DNA from: Macrococcus epidermidis
GTDB taxonomy: Bacteria > Bacillota > Bacilli > Staphylococcales > Staphylococcaceae
NCBI RefSeq assembly: GCF_003259695.1
Contig: NZ_PZJH01000001.1
Coordinates: forward strand, 620,001 to 684,000
Reading direction: 5' to 3'
DNA: 64,000 bases
Part shown: piece by piece, positions 21,151-31,300 of the stretch
Layout of the letters: each line of letters opens with the position of its first letter
Position numbering within the stretch: position 1 is the first letter of the stretch
Program-made: the position numbers and the translations under genes
Notes under the pieces: model-generated
What the model was told of the DNA's origin: nothing
Databases searched by the model: none
Seen by the model: the letters and a program-made list of their open reading frames with translations, nothing else

Positions 21151-21501
21151 ATGTCAAATAATGTATTAATCGATGCAATTACAAAAGACCAATTGCGTAC
21201 AGACTTACCATCATTCCGTCCTGGTGATACTTTAAAAGTACACGTACGTATCGTTGAGGGATCTCGCGAACGTATCCAGGTTTTCGAAGGTGTTGTCATT
21301 AAACGTCGCGGTGGCGGAATTTCTGAAACTTTCACGGTTCGTAAGATTTCTTACGGTGTTGGTGTTGAGCGTACATTCCCTGTACACACACCTAAAATCG
21401 AGAAAATTGAAGTATTACGTCGTGGTAAAGTACGTCGTGCGAAACTTTATTACTTACGTAGCCTTCGTGGTAAAGCTGCTCGTATTAAAGAAATTCGTTA
21501 A
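21151..21501 (+). CDS. rplS: 50S ribosomal protein L19
   Basis: A 116-residue L19 protein of standard length, located at the 30S-50S interface. Characteristic stretches are [22 protein letters not shown] (residues about 19-40), [17 protein letters not shown] and the C-terminal [16 protein letters not shown]. It is expressed from its own promoter and leader and is followed by two hairpins. Confidence 0.97.
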   Translation: MSNNVLIDAITKDQLRTDLPSFRPGDTLKVHVRIVEGSRERIQVFEGVVIKRRGGGISETFTVRKISYGVGVERTFPVHTPKIEKIEVLRRGKVRRAKLYYLRSLRGKAARIKEIR

Positions 21502-21517
21502 TAGAAGCAATAATTTG

Positions 21518-21545
21518 AGTCACTTCAGAAATGAAGTGGCTTTTA
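21518..21545 (+). terminator. Terminator after rplS
   Basis: AGTCACTTCA (21518-21527) and TGAAGTGGCT (21532-21541) form a ten-base stem with a GAAA loop, followed by TTTTA. Confidence 0.85.
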
Positions 21546-21559
21546 TTATTCAAAAATAA

Positions 21560-21601
21560 ACACCCCTAAAGTTGATTGCTAATGTTCAACTTTAGGGGTG
21601 T
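21560..21601. terminator. Bidirectional terminator between rplS and the minus-strand operon
   Basis: A perfect 16-base inverted repeat ACACCCCTAAAGTTGA (21560-21575) / TCAACTTTAGGGGTGT (21586-21601) lies between the convergent ends of rplS and the DUF2079 gene. T-rich flanks occur on both strands, so it can stop transcription from either side. Confidence 0.85.
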
Positions 21602-21629
21602 ATTTCGTATTTGACTCACGCATTTTTTG

Positions 21630-23708
21630 TTATCTTTTTAATATTAGAATCTCTGGTGTTGATAAATGGTATTCTTTATAACCATGCTTCATATATTGTG
21701 CGATTAACTGTGACTGCGCAGAGCCATCAGTTGATAATGCTCTAGGTACAACGACATATTCAATATTTGTATCTATTTTCTTATCATTATGATAATCAAG
21801 ATCATATAAATATTTGTTTTGAGCAAGTTGCGTCGTATAAAAGCCATAGGCCAATATTTTTTTATTTTGTGGCAGTGATTTTAACGTTTGCTTTTTTTCT
21901 TTAAAATACGTACTTTGTTTAGCATATGCTTTAATACCGTAAGTTGATGGATGCATTAATGTAAAGAATATCGACGCTGACATAATGCATGCACATGTTA
22001 ATAATAATATGATTTTGCGATGACCGTTTGTCATTAAGACAAATTGTTGTTTTTCATGCTGTTCGTTGATTGAATCTCTATTTTTGGCTAATGTATTAAC
22101 TGCAAGTATTGTCATAAACAATAACAATGCTGTACTTCCATAATGGTACTGAAAGCCGAAGTCAGCCTGATACGGGAAATCACTTAATAGATTAATGACC
22201 AGCATTGGAAGCAGGAGAATATAACTGATCCAATGTTTCTGTATTAGTGGTAATAATACATACATTGAAAGCAAAGTAACGATGTATTTGATTTTATTAA
22301 ACGTAAATAGCGCACTAAAGAAATAGGTTGGATTCGTGAATATGTTGATAATTACATCCTTTAGACCCGTTTGACCTGGCAACATAAAGTTTGTGAACCG
22401 CGTTGTCATTGAACCGTCACCAAATGTATTTAAATAGTACATACATATAGCAAAGTATCCTATTGGCACAATGATTTGAGTTAACACTGTAAATAACGTA
22501 CGTTTTGACGACATATCGAATTGTTTTTGAAAAGTAAAATACAATCCAATCGCAATAATATAGATCATAATATCTTCTTTAATCAGTAATGTGAATCCTA
22601 AAATAATAATCAGACGATACGTCCAGCCTTTTAAATTTTCCAGTATAAGCCATAACAAGAGTGGTGTAAGAAAACAGTTCTCATGTAAGCCGTATAAATG
22701 AGAACTTGAAAGTGTTGGTGTAACAATAAATAGTAATAAAAATAATGATTGTATCACTTTGTTGAACTGGAAATGTTTCAGTATAAAGTAAAGTGGAATA
22801 ATGCCGCTCATTGTAACAAGCACCTGTAATAATTCCAGCGTTTCAGGTTTCGGCCAAAGTATATAGAAAGGAAGCATTAAATAAAATATTGGTGAGATAT
22901 GCACATGAAAATGAGACATCCATTGATCTCTTTCGAGCGAAGTCATCGGGCCTCTTCCTTGACGCATACTTTCAAACATTTGTGTAAACAAACCTTTGTC
23001 ATATGTTGCAAAACCCATAACGAGCTCTTTACCAATCATAATTATCGATGTGTAACTTGTAATGAGTATAAGCATAACGATGACAAATATCTTTAAAGCA
23101 GCTTCTATTTTTATTTTATTATTTAGTTTATTTAAAAATTGAGTACGTTGCAAAATTAAAAGTATACCAGCCGTAAAAATTGACAGATACAGTCCGATTA
23201 ACAGACCTTTTTTTAAAGCAAGTTCTTTTTCTGTGATAGCATAGTTGAACTTTTGTAAAGCTTCACCATTTACATCATGTAAAAATATGCCTTTAATCAT
23301 AATAATAATAAATGAAATGCCGATAAATATTGCAAACATGCTTTTTTCAAATAATAGTTTTGTAAATATCATGATACTAATCACTAGAAAACCGACAATG
23401 ATTAAAGGACTCGGTGCTTTTAAACAAACACTTATCATATAAACACTTAAACATATACTTGCTAATTCAAATGGAGAGATAGGTATGAAACGATTCATAA
23501 AATAACATCCAAATGCAAGGGCTAAAACTGAAAGACAAACCATTGAGAACTCATATGGACGTGCCAGATGAAAATATAAATTGTTGGAATCAATAGTAAA
23601 AAGAGTGAAAAGTGCATACATAGTATATGCACTTAAAAAGTAGTAGAACCAATTTGAAATAATGCTCTTTGAAAAATTTTTTGAGTGTTGATTTGCTTCG
23701 TTATTCAC
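21630..23708 (-). CDS. DUF2079 family multispanning membrane protein
   Basis: A 692-residue integral membrane protein with many hydrophobic helices through residues 15-560. The stretch HVHISPIFYLMLPFYILWP followed by LLQVLVTMSGIIPLYFILKHF (about 270-310) is typical of DUF2079, a family related to GT-C sugar transferases that use lipid-linked donors. Its substrate is unknown. It starts at GTG (complement of 23706-23708) behind AAGGAGATG, 13 bases after the preceding YfhO gene, and is last of the five-gene operon. Membership suggests a further glycosylation step on a surface polymer; that is inference. Confidence 0.8.
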   Translation of the reverse strand: MNNEANQHSKNFSKSIISNWFYYFLSAYTMYALFTLFTIDSNNLYFHLARPYEFSMVCLSVLALAFGCYFMNRFIPISPFELASICLSVYMISVCLKAPSPLIIVGFLVISIMIFTKLLFEKSMFAIFIGISFIIIMIKGIFLHDVNGEALQKFNYAITEKELALKKGLLIGLYLSIFTAGILLILQRTQFLNKLNNKIKIEAALKIFVIVMLILITSYTSIIMIGKELVMGFATYDKGLFTQMFESMRQGRGPMTSLERDQWMSHFHVHISPIFYLMLPFYILWPKPETLELLQVLVTMSGIIPLYFILKHFQFNKVIQSLFLLLFIVTPTLSSSHLYGLHENCFLTPLLLWLILENLKGWTYRLIIILGFTLLIKEDIMIYIIAIGLYFTFQKQFDMSSKRTLFTVLTQIIVPIGYFAICMYYLNTFGDGSMTTRFTNFMLPGQTGLKDVIINIFTNPTYFFSALFTFNKIKYIVTLLSMYVLLPLIQKHWISYILLLPMLVINLLSDFPYQADFGFQYHYGSTALLLFMTILAVNTLAKNRDSINEQHEKQQFVLMTNGHRKIILLLTCACIMSASIFFTLMHPSTYGIKAYAKQSTYFKEKKQTLKSLPQNKKILAYGFYTTQLAQNKYLYDLDYHNDKKIDTNIEYVVVPRALSTDGSAQSQLIAQYMKHGYKEYHLSTPEILILKR

Positions 23709-23721
23709 TTATTTCATCTCC

Positions 23722-26394
23722 TTACATCTCAGTTGTTAAATGATGATCAAACTGTTTATCTTCTTCCTTATAAGTAATATTATTTCGTTTATGATGTAAG
23801 AATTTACGGTGATAGACTGCTTTAGCAAACAGAATAGCTAAAATAATAGATATTAATGAGATAAATTGCATCAAGTGAAAATAAGGAGGCGTATAGCGTA
23901 TAATGATTTGCTTTGTTTCTTTTTCAATCGGGACAGCTGTCATTAAATAGTTACCTTCTTGAACTTCACTCGTCTTTCCATCTACTTCTGCATTCATTCC
24001 TTTTAAATAAGGTACTGGAATGACCGCGTAACCACCGTTATGCTTGCCAAGTTTAATAATCATCTTATCTTTATCTTGTGTGAACTGATGATTATTTTTT
24101 TGTTTTGTTGCTTGTGCTAATGTTTTATAATCCTCACCATAGATGCCATTTAGTTTGTAATGATATTCACCAGGTTTAAGTTTTAATTCTAATAAAGCAC
24201 TTGACTTAACTTTCAATGTTATTGTTGGATTAAATCGGCGATAGTCATCATCAAGAGGTTTACGTGATTGATAAATCTCGTTGATCCAGACATAATGAAA
24301 GTCTTTAAATGTTTTTGATTCTATGCTTAAAGTGACATAGAGATCTTTATATTGATCGACGATTTCTTGAGGTAATTGTATTCTCGGACCACCATTTTCC
24401 TGAGTAACAATCAATTTATTACCATCAAATGTTGCATCTTTATAGGTCACTTGAGCTTGGTCTAATAAGTTTTTGGCAGGTAGCATAGTTGCTTTGCCTT
24501 TACTATCAAGGACTACACCATTTAACATCGCATGTTCACGGTCGATAGGCGTGTTTAATGTCTGTGCATTATACACTTTGTTTGTAACGCGAACAAATGG
24601 AAGTTGATTTTCATTGTTATAGACAATATATTGCTTTGTACCATTTGGCTCAGCGTATGTTTTATCTTTTGAGAAACCATAGGGTAACGTACTGCTTTCT
24701 GTATTTCTAATTGTAGTATCGACATTAAATAAACTATAAAGATTTGCACGTTCTCCAAGTCCATAATAGATAGAGTTACTATCTGTTGGCATCGTGATAT
24801 TGAGTTCTTTATCATAAAACTTTAAAATGTCCTGATCAAAGATTGATGAATATAATTTAATGCCATTGAATTTTTGATACATTGGTGTATTATGTGTGCT
24901 CGAGGTTTGCCATTCAATGCGTTCGCCAGGCAACTGGTCTTTCTTAATGTCATTAATCATTTGTTGCTGTGTTTTTGAATTAAAGCTTTCAGAGTTTAAG
25001 AAATCAATATTATGTTCTTTTGCTGGATGTAACGTATCCATCTGCTGCGTCACATAATCATAGACAAAGATTAAATTCATAATAATGATGGTTGCATGTA
25101 ATAATTGATATGTCATCCTATTTTTATTGTATATATAGAAACCTATCATAAGACAGATGATTGGAATAAATAATAACCACATCAATGCTTTTTCATGACC
25201 ATACATTGATACCGGATAGATGATACACACCGGGATAAGTGAAATTAGAAAAGTCTTTAAATCAATGTGTTTTAAATGATTTAAATAATGCGCAATTAAT
25301 ACAGCTGACGTAAATGCGAGTAGATAAATCCAACGGCGCTGGTCGATTGAAAAGCCATTAAAAAAGCTGTCGAATAATGGACTTAATGAACAAATCATAA
25401 AGATTAACGTAATAGTCGCGAACAGACGATACAAATAATATTGATACATTTTAAATGACATTAATGCCAGAACGGTGATAAAGCAAATAACAACGTAATA
25501 GCCATCATAGAATAGATTATAGAAACCTACCATATCAATAAATGGCTTGACCTGAATCGGTGGTAATGTTCTATCATTCATCAAATAACTTGATATTCCT
25601 GTAAATATACCTACAGCCGCTATGCCAAGACCGAGTATTGAGGCTATAGCTAATAATAATAGTTTTTGTATACGCTCAACGACGTCAGTCTCTTTTGGAT
25701 AAATAATGCGATATAGAAAATAGAATAATACAAAAATAAATTCATAATAGCTAAAGTAAAAATTCGAATGTAATGTGAGTGCAATCGCTACAATAAATAA
25801 CCCGATTTTTCTTTCATGAAAGAAACGTTCAATGCCTAAGATAGTTAACGGCAACCATAGCATCACATCACTAAAAAAACTCCACGTAAATGTAAAGAAG
25901 AAATATGCTGTAGACCAGCCATATATAAATGCACCAGCCCAGCTTGAAAGTTGATTTAAATTGAAATAGCGTAAAAGTTTATACGTCGTGAAGATAATAA
26001 ACGTAAGCTTTATGATAGAAATGACGAATTGATTCTTTGCCCAAAATACTGGGTCAGTCGTATCTATTGGCAAGACGATATTACTAAGCCACACGATTGC
26101 GAAATTTAAATATGCAAGTGGGGCAGTTGAATAGTAATAAGCAAGACTTCTAAAAAAGTCACCGCCTATACCAAAATCAATATCATAAAAGAAATGTAAA
26201 TGTGTGAATTTGTCATACAAATACATTTGAAATGGAATCATTTGTGCGATACCATCACCTTTACCCGTAAATAAGGTGCCATCCTTAAATAAACGGAAAA
26301 GGACGAAACTATGAGCAAGGAGTGACAATATACTTGCCACTCCTAAGATTTTTATGTTAGACCAGTTCCTGTTTTTTATTTTTTGAGAAAACAT
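23722..26394 (-). CDS. YfhO family membrane glycosyltransferase, second copy
   Basis: An 890-residue YfhO-family (GT-C-like) membrane protein. Multiple helices cover about 17-440, a large extracytoplasmic region follows to about 840, and one or two helices close the protein (PPYFHLMQFISLISIILAI). Shared motifs with its neighbour include FTGKGDGIAQMIPFQMYLYDKF near the N-terminus and the IYGEDYKTL and RYTPPYF segments near the C-terminus. In B. subtilis YfhO is implicated in transferring GlcNAc from undecaprenyl phosphate to lipoteichoic acid. Its start codon lies 38 bases inside the upstream gene behind AAAGGAAG, an unusually long overlap. Confidence 0.88.
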   Translation of the reverse strand: MFSQKIKNRNWSNIKILGVASILSLLAHSFVLFRLFKDGTLFTGKGDGIAQMIPFQMYLYDKFTHLHFFYDIDFGIGGDFFRSLAYYYSTAPLAYLNFAIVWLSNIVLPIDTTDPVFWAKNQFVISIIKLTFIIFTTYKLLRYFNLNQLSSWAGAFIYGWSTAYFFFTFTWSFFSDVMLWLPLTILGIERFFHERKIGLFIVAIALTLHSNFYFSYYEFIFVLFYFLYRIIYPKETDVVERIQKLLLLAIASILGLGIAAVGIFTGISSYLMNDRTLPPIQVKPFIDMVGFYNLFYDGYYVVICFITVLALMSFKMYQYYLYRLFATITLIFMICSLSPLFDSFFNGFSIDQRRWIYLLAFTSAVLIAHYLNHLKHIDLKTFLISLIPVCIIYPVSMYGHEKALMWLLFIPIICLMIGFYIYNKNRMTYQLLHATIIIMNLIFVYDYVTQQMDTLHPAKEHNIDFLNSESFNSKTQQQMINDIKKDQLPGERIEWQTSSTHNTPMYQKFNGIKLYSSIFDQDILKFYDKELNITMPTDSNSIYYGLGERANLYSLFNVDTTIRNTESSTLPYGFSKDKTYAEPNGTKQYIVYNNENQLPFVRVTNKVYNAQTLNTPIDREHAMLNGVVLDSKGKATMLPAKNLLDQAQVTYKDATFDGNKLIVTQENGGPRIQLPQEIVDQYKDLYVTLSIESKTFKDFHYVWINEIYQSRKPLDDDYRRFNPTITLKVKSSALLELKLKPGEYHYKLNGIYGEDYKTLAQATKQKNNHQFTQDKDKMIIKLGKHNGGYAVIPVPYLKGMNAEVDGKTSEVQEGNYLMTAVPIEKETKQIIIRYTPPYFHLMQFISLISIILAILFAKAVYHRKFLHHKRNNITYKEEDKQFDHHLTTEM

Positions 26395-28990
26395 ATTTTA
26401 TCTTCTTCCTTTCACTACTCGAATTTCTCGTGTACAACACAGAAAGAATAATACCTAAAAGTGATATTGCGACCATCAAATAAAAATATGGTGGCGTATA
26501 ACGAAATTCTACTGTTTTTGTATTTTCATCGACTTTCACAGCGCTCATAATATAGTTTGCTCTTTCGACATTGACTTTTTTACCATCAACATATGCGCGC
26601 ATGCCATCACGATATGTGATAGGTACTGTTAAGTAGCCATCTTTTGATGATTTAAGCTGAACAGTCATTTTATTACCTTTATCAGTAAACGTATAATTGT
26701 TTGACTGATTCACTTTAGATAAAGTTTTATAGTCTTCTCCGTAAATACCATTAATTGTTAATTGATATGTCCCGCCAGTTAGACCGATCAATATCTTTCC
26801 ATTTTTCGGTGATTTAACGCTATACATTAGATCGTCATAATGCGTACGATATTTACTCGTTTGAAACAGTCGATTATTCGCATATCCATTGATATTGATC
26901 TGATGATTTGTGACAGGTGATTGTAACTGTACATGCATATCTACATAAAAATCTTTATACTGTTTTAATAAAGTTTTTGGGATGTCAATTACTAATCCAC
27001 CGCTCGGCGGATTCACTTTTAATGTCTTATTATCAGCAATCCAAGCAGCACCTGAAGGTGTGACTTTCATTTCAGATAATAAATTTTTAGCTGGATTGAT
27101 CTTATAATTCGTTGCTAAACGATCTGATACGATACCATCTATCATTGCATGTTCTCTGTCTATCGGAGTTGTTAAATCTTTGCTGTTTACTACGTTTGAT
27201 GTAATTCGAGCGAATGGAATCATTTTAGTATTTTCATATATTTTATATTTTTCATTATCAGCAATTAACTTAAAGTTTTCAGGGATATCTGTCTGATATG
27301 ATTTTCTTACTAAATATCGAATATTCATAAGAGACTCTAAGTTACTTCTTGAATTAAATGTAGAGTATCGAGATAATGACTCTTCTTTAATATTAATTTT
27401 TAATTGTTTGTAGTAAAAATCGATAAGTGAGCCATCAAAGATACTTGAATATAATGAAACCCCGTTAAAGTTTTGATACATCGGTGTATTATCTTGTTCT
27501 AATACACGCCAGTCGATACGTTCCCCAGGCTTTAATTTTTTCTTTAGTTCATCTACAATTTGTCTTTGCAGTGGAGAGTCATAAACACTAGACTCGATAT
27601 AACTCATCTTTGCACGCTCATCTATACCTGGATTATAGTTATCGAGTTTATTATGTACGCGAACGATATCCCAGTTCAGTATAATCAACATTGCAATCAA
27701 TAAATAGTAAAAAGTCTGTTTGATTGCATCGTCTTTTACAATCAATACAATTAATCCAATCATTGCGATAACAGGTAACAGCCATACCCAGGTTACAGCT
27801 TTATCTATATAATGATGACTCATAAATACAATAACGAATCCCGGAATTAAAGAATATAAGTAATTCTGGATTGAAATCTCTTTAAATTTCATTATATAGA
27901 AACCAATTAAGCCACTCGTAAAGAAAGTTATTAAATAATGCCAGCGTTTTTGAGGTGCACTAAAACCATTAAATACCGAGTCGATAAAAGGTGTGAAGCT
28001 AAGTAACATCAAAGCAATAGACAAAATAGCAAAAAAGCGATAGAAATAATTTTTATAGAATTTAAACGTAAGCAATGCCTGTAAAGTAATAAATAGGACA
28101 ATGACAAGATAATTATCATAAAATATATTTGCATTTTGATCGAAAGGATCGAATAATGGAATTTTTACGTTGTATGGCGCACGTTCATTCTGCAGAAAAC
28201 TCTTTGCCCCGTAAAAAAATGCAAAAGCGCTGACCATTAATCCAAGCACAGCCATGATCACAAAATTAATCCACTGTTTGCCGCGTTTAACTGTATCATA
28301 CTCACTTTTGAAGATATTTCTTAGAATAAAATAGATTAATCCGAATAATACCTGATAATATGCAAAATAGAAGTTGTTGATAAAAATACATGCGGTAGCG
28401 ATGATAAAAATACCTTTTTTCTCATCTTGTATGTAACGCTCGATACCAAGTAATAACAATGGTAAGAAAATAAAAACATCACTAAAGAATGACCAGTATA
28501 ATGTAAACCTAAAGTATATTGCTGATGTTAAGAATAGAAAACCGGACAATAATGCAGGCAGTGGTGTCATTTTTATTTTTCTGAAATAATAGTAACTTGC
28601 TAAGATGCCAGCTGTTGATTTAGCTATCGAAATAAAGAATGCATTTTTAGCCCAGAAAGTAACAGTGTCTATTTGAAAATTAAAAAATAAATCAAAAAAA
28701 CGTACAGCGAGCATATTAATAAAGAAAATAATCGATGTAGAATAGTAATAAGCTAAATCTGTATAATAATCTCCGCCGAGACCAAAGTCTAAATTATAAA
28801 AGAATTCGCCGGAGATGAATTTGTCATAAAGATAAAGTTGCATCGGTAACATTTGTTCCAGTCCATCATTTGGGCCTGTAAAAATAGTCCCGTCTTTAAA
28901 GAATCGGTAGATGTAAAAACTATGACCGAATATAGCTAATAATAAAGCAATTACAGTTAACAATAGTGGTGAGTATTTTTTGTTATTCAT
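26357..28990 (-). CDS. YfhO family membrane glycosyltransferase, first copy
   Basis: An 877-residue paralogue of the following gene with the same plan: helices over about 12-430, a long outside domain, and a final hydrophobic segment PPYFYLMVAISLLGIILSVLY (about 837-857). The N-terminal FTGPNDGLEQMLPMQLYLYDKF and the YYYSTS segment align with the second copy without long gaps, so the pair looks like a tandem duplication that has diverged considerably. Its ATG overlaps the stop of the gtrA gene (ATGA). The likely role is final transfer of a lipid-linked sugar onto a cell-wall polymer at the outer face of the membrane. Confidence 0.88.
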   Translation of the reverse strand: MNNKKYSPLLLTVIALLLAIFGHSFYIYRFFKDGTIFTGPNDGLEQMLPMQLYLYDKFISGEFFYNLDFGLGGDYYTDLAYYYSTSIIFFINMLAVRFFDLFFNFQIDTVTFWAKNAFFISIAKSTAGILASYYYFRKIKMTPLPALLSGFLFLTSAIYFRFTLYWSFFSDVFIFLPLLLLGIERYIQDEKKGIFIIATACIFINNFYFAYYQVLFGLIYFILRNIFKSEYDTVKRGKQWINFVIMAVLGLMVSAFAFFYGAKSFLQNERAPYNVKIPLFDPFDQNANIFYDNYLVIVLFITLQALLTFKFYKNYFYRFFAILSIALMLLSFTPFIDSVFNGFSAPQKRWHYLITFFTSGLIGFYIMKFKEISIQNYLYSLIPGFVIVFMSHHYIDKAVTWVWLLPVIAMIGLIVLIVKDDAIKQTFYYLLIAMLIILNWDIVRVHNKLDNYNPGIDERAKMSYIESSVYDSPLQRQIVDELKKKLKPGERIDWRVLEQDNTPMYQNFNGVSLYSSIFDGSLIDFYYKQLKINIKEESLSRYSTFNSRSNLESLMNIRYLVRKSYQTDIPENFKLIADNEKYKIYENTKMIPFARITSNVVNSKDLTTPIDREHAMIDGIVSDRLATNYKINPAKNLLSEMKVTPSGAAWIADNKTLKVNPPSGGLVIDIPKTLLKQYKDFYVDMHVQLQSPVTNHQININGYANNRLFQTSKYRTHYDDLMYSVKSPKNGKILIGLTGGTYQLTINGIYGEDYKTLSKVNQSNNYTFTDKGNKMTVQLKSSKDGYLTVPITYRDGMRAYVDGKKVNVERANYIMSAVKVDENTKTVEFRYTPPYFYLMVAISLLGIILSVLYTRNSSSERKKIKYVFSKNKKQELV

Positions 28991-29376
28991 TTTTGCTCCT
29001 TCGTTAAAATATAAGTTGTAATGATATATGTTATTGGAATTGTAAAGATCAATGCAGGAAAAGGTGCCCAGACTTTATTGATAGAAAGAATGTCAACGAA
29101 TATGTACAGTAATGCTGTCTGAATCCCCATATTGACAGCCTGTGTTAAAGGAAATGCTATAAATTTTTGCCATGTAGGTTTAACTTTATAGACAAAGTAG
29201 CAGTTAAGGAAAAACGAAATAATAAACGAACAGATAAATCCTGTTAAGTGACTAAATAAATAGTTGGCATGCACTATTTTTAAAAAGAAAAGATATATCA
29301 CATAATAGTTTAAAGTATTGATGATACCTACAATAATGAACTTGATAAATCGGTGATATGATGGATTAATTTTCAT
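28987..29376 (-). CDS. GtrA-like flippase (small membrane protein)
   Basis: A 129-residue protein with four predicted transmembrane helices and the GtrA signature FIKFIIVGIINTLNYYVIY near the N-terminus (about 8-26). GtrA/GtcA proteins are thought to move undecaprenyl-phosphate-linked sugars across the membrane. The longer open frame starts far inside the glycosyltransferase gene. The ATG at complement 29374-29376 has GGTGA just upstream, gives the usual family length, and overlaps the preceding gene by 11 bases. It sits between the sugar-charging enzyme and the YfhO transferases, as a three-step pathway would predict. Confidence 0.9.
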   Translation of the reverse strand: MKINPSYHRFIKFIIVGIINTLNYYVIYLFFLKIVHANYLFSHLTGFICSFIISFFLNCYFVYKVKPTWQKFIAFPLTQAVNMGIQTALLYIFVDILSINKVWAPFPALIFTIPITYIITTYILTKEQK

Positions 29377-30313
29377 CTGATTCACCAGCACTGCGTTTAA
29401 TATTCGTATCCTTAATGATATAATGTGGTCTTTTCTTCGTTTCAAAATAAATTCTGCCGATATACTCTCCAATGATACCTAAACTAAAAAGCTGCAAAGC
29501 ACCTAAAAACAATACAGATGAAATAATCGTGAAATAGCCTGGTTCATCAATGCCGTGTGTCATTATCTGTATTAAAGTCATTAAAATATATAATAAACAT
29601 AGCACCATCGTAATACTTCCTAAATAAAAACAGATTCTAAGTGGCTTATTGTTATAACTGATAATGCCATCAATTGCATAATCGATAAGTTTAAGACTGG
29701 AAAATGATGATTGGCCTGATTCACGCTGAATATTCTTAAATGGTATCGTTTTTTTGTTATAACCAACCCATTCAAAAATACCTTTAGAAAATCGATTATA
29801 TTCTTCTAGAGAAATGATACTGTCAATCACATCACGTGATATTAATCGAAAATCTCCTTCACCATCTGTTAATTTAACGTCAACTGCACTGTTGATTAAT
29901 TTATAAAAAATTTGAGTAGGGATTTTTCTTAAAAGATGCTCTCCGGATCGGTCTCTACGCATAACGACCTGATCATATCCTTCTTGATATGCCGCAATCA
30001 TTTCGGGAATAAATTCTGGAGGATGCTGAAGATCGGCATCTAAAATGATTGCACAGTCACCTGAACAATTTTTAAGACCCGCAAACATTGCTGCTTCCTT
30101 ACCGAAATTTCTTGAAAAAGATATATATTTAAAATTGTGATGCTGTGCTGCGATTTCTTTTAATAACTGTAAAGAACGGTCTTTTGAACCGTCGTTAACA
30201 AGCATTACTTCATAGTGATAATGATGTTTATCCATCGTTTGCTGAATCGTTTCAGCTAGCTTATAAATATTTTTTTCTTCATTGTAGATAGGAATAATCA
30301 AAGATATTAACAT
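29366..30313 (-). CDS. csbB: CsbB-like family 2 glycosyltransferase
   Basis: A 315-residue GT2 enzyme of the CsbB/GtrB type that makes undecaprenyl-phosphate sugars. The catalytic domain shows LISLIIPIYNEEKNI (2-16), VNDGSKDRS (about 40), the metal-binding DADLQHPPEF (about 93-102) and DGEGDFRLISRDV (about 151). Two C-terminal helices (about 228-252 and 263-285) anchor it. GAGGCG precedes the ATG. It leads the minus-strand operon and diverges from rbgA across a 114-base AT-rich gap with several TATAAT-like boxes. I saw no sigma-B type promoter there. Confidence 0.87.
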   Translation of the reverse strand: MLISLIIPIYNEEKNIYKLAETIQQTMDKHHYHYEVMLVNDGSKDRSLQLLKEIAAQHHNFKYISFSRNFGKEAAMFAGLKNCSGDCAIILDADLQHPPEFIPEMIAAYQEGYDQVVMRRDRSGEHLLRKIPTQIFYKLINSAVDVKLTDGEGDFRLISRDVIDSIISLEEYNRFSKGIFEWVGYNKKTIPFKNIQRESGQSSFSSLKLIDYAIDGIISYNNKPLRICFYLGSITMVLCLLYILMTLIQIMTHGIDEPGYFTIISSVLFLGALQLFSLGIIGEYIGRIYFETKKRPHYIIKDTNIKRSAGESDEN

Positions 30314-30427
30314 ATGTACGCCTCTTTTTTAAAATATATCTTCAAAATAGTATATAATATTATAATGACATTATAATAAAGTTCACGTGTTAAATCATTA
30401 AATATATAGTAGGGAGATATAATATAG

Positions 30428-31300
30428 ATGACGATTCAATGGTTTCCTGGTCATATGGCCAAGGCAAGAAGAGAAGTAACCGAACAATTAAAGCTGGTAG
30501 ATGTAGTATTTGAGCTTGTAGATGCACGTATTCCGTATTCATCTCGTAACCCGATGATTGATGAAGTAATAAAAGATAAGCCACGTGTAGTATTACTGAA
30601 TAAGATGGATATGGCAGATCTTAATAAGACGCGTCAATGGATGCATTATTTTGAAGATAAGGGTTTCTATCCTGTGCTAATAGATAGTAAGAACGGTAAA
30701 AATTTATCGCAAGTGACGAAAGCTGCAGAAATTGTAACGAAAGAAAAATTTGATCGTATGAGAGCGAAAGGTTTAAGACCACGTGCAATACGTGCGATGA
30801 TAGTAGGTATCCCCAATGTTGGTAAGTCAACGCTGATTAACCGTTTAGCAAAGAAAACAATCGCTAAGACGGGCAATATGCCGGGTGTTACTAAAAAGCA
30901 GCAATGGATAAAGGTAGGAACTAGTTTAGAATTACTTGATACGCCAGGTATACTCTGGCCGAAGTTTGAAGATCAGTTTGTCGGTAAAAAATTAAGTTTA
31001 ACCGGTGCTATTAAAGATAGTATCGTTCATTTAGATGAGGTCGCGATATATGGGATTGAGTTTTTACAACAACATGATCTCCAAACACTGAATAAACATT
31101 ATAATATCAAGGTTGAAGCGGGTACACCCTATGTTGAAGTATTCGATGCTATCGGAAAGTCTCGTGGAATGAAATTACGTGGTAATGAAATTGATTATGA
31201 AAGTGTTGTTGAATTGATTATTCGTGATATACGTAATGAGAAAATCGGTAAATATACGTTTGATTCACTTGATTTATTAGAGGATAAAGATGAAGAGTAA
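30428..31300 (+). CDS. rbgA: Ribosome biogenesis GTPase RbgA (YlqF)
   Basis: A 290-residue circularly permuted GTPase needed for late 50S assembly. The motifs run in permuted order: G4 NKMD (about 57), then G1 GIPNVGKST (about 127), then G3 DTPG (about 172). The start [16 protein letters not shown] is the family N-terminus. GGGAG lies upstream of the ATG. It overlaps rnhB by 11 bases. In most relatives it directly follows rplS; here 8.9 kb separate them. Confidence 0.96.
   Translation: MTIQWFPGHMAKARREVTEQLKLVDVVFELVDARIPYSSRNPMIDEVIKDKPRVVLLNKMDMADLNKTRQWMHYFEDKGFYPVLIDSKNGKNLSQVTKAAEIVTKEKFDRMRAKGLRPRAIRAMIVGIPNVGKSTLINRLAKKTIAKTGNMPGVTKKQQWIKVGTSLELLDTPGILWPKFEDQFVGKKLSLTGAIKDSIVHLDEVAIYGIEFLQQHDLQTLNKHYNIKVEAGTPYVEVFDAIGKSRGMKLRGNEIDYESVVELIIRDIRNEKIGKYTFDSLDLLEDKDEE

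Noticed and set aside
21151-21559. Second plus-strand frame inside rplS (from 21254)
   Set aside because: Valine/lysine-rich out-of-frame shadow of the highly conserved L19 gene.
30314-30427. Sigma-B promoter for the csbB-like operon
   Set aside because: A GATTTAA occurs on the minus strand, but no GGG-containing -10 element follows at 12-15 bases.
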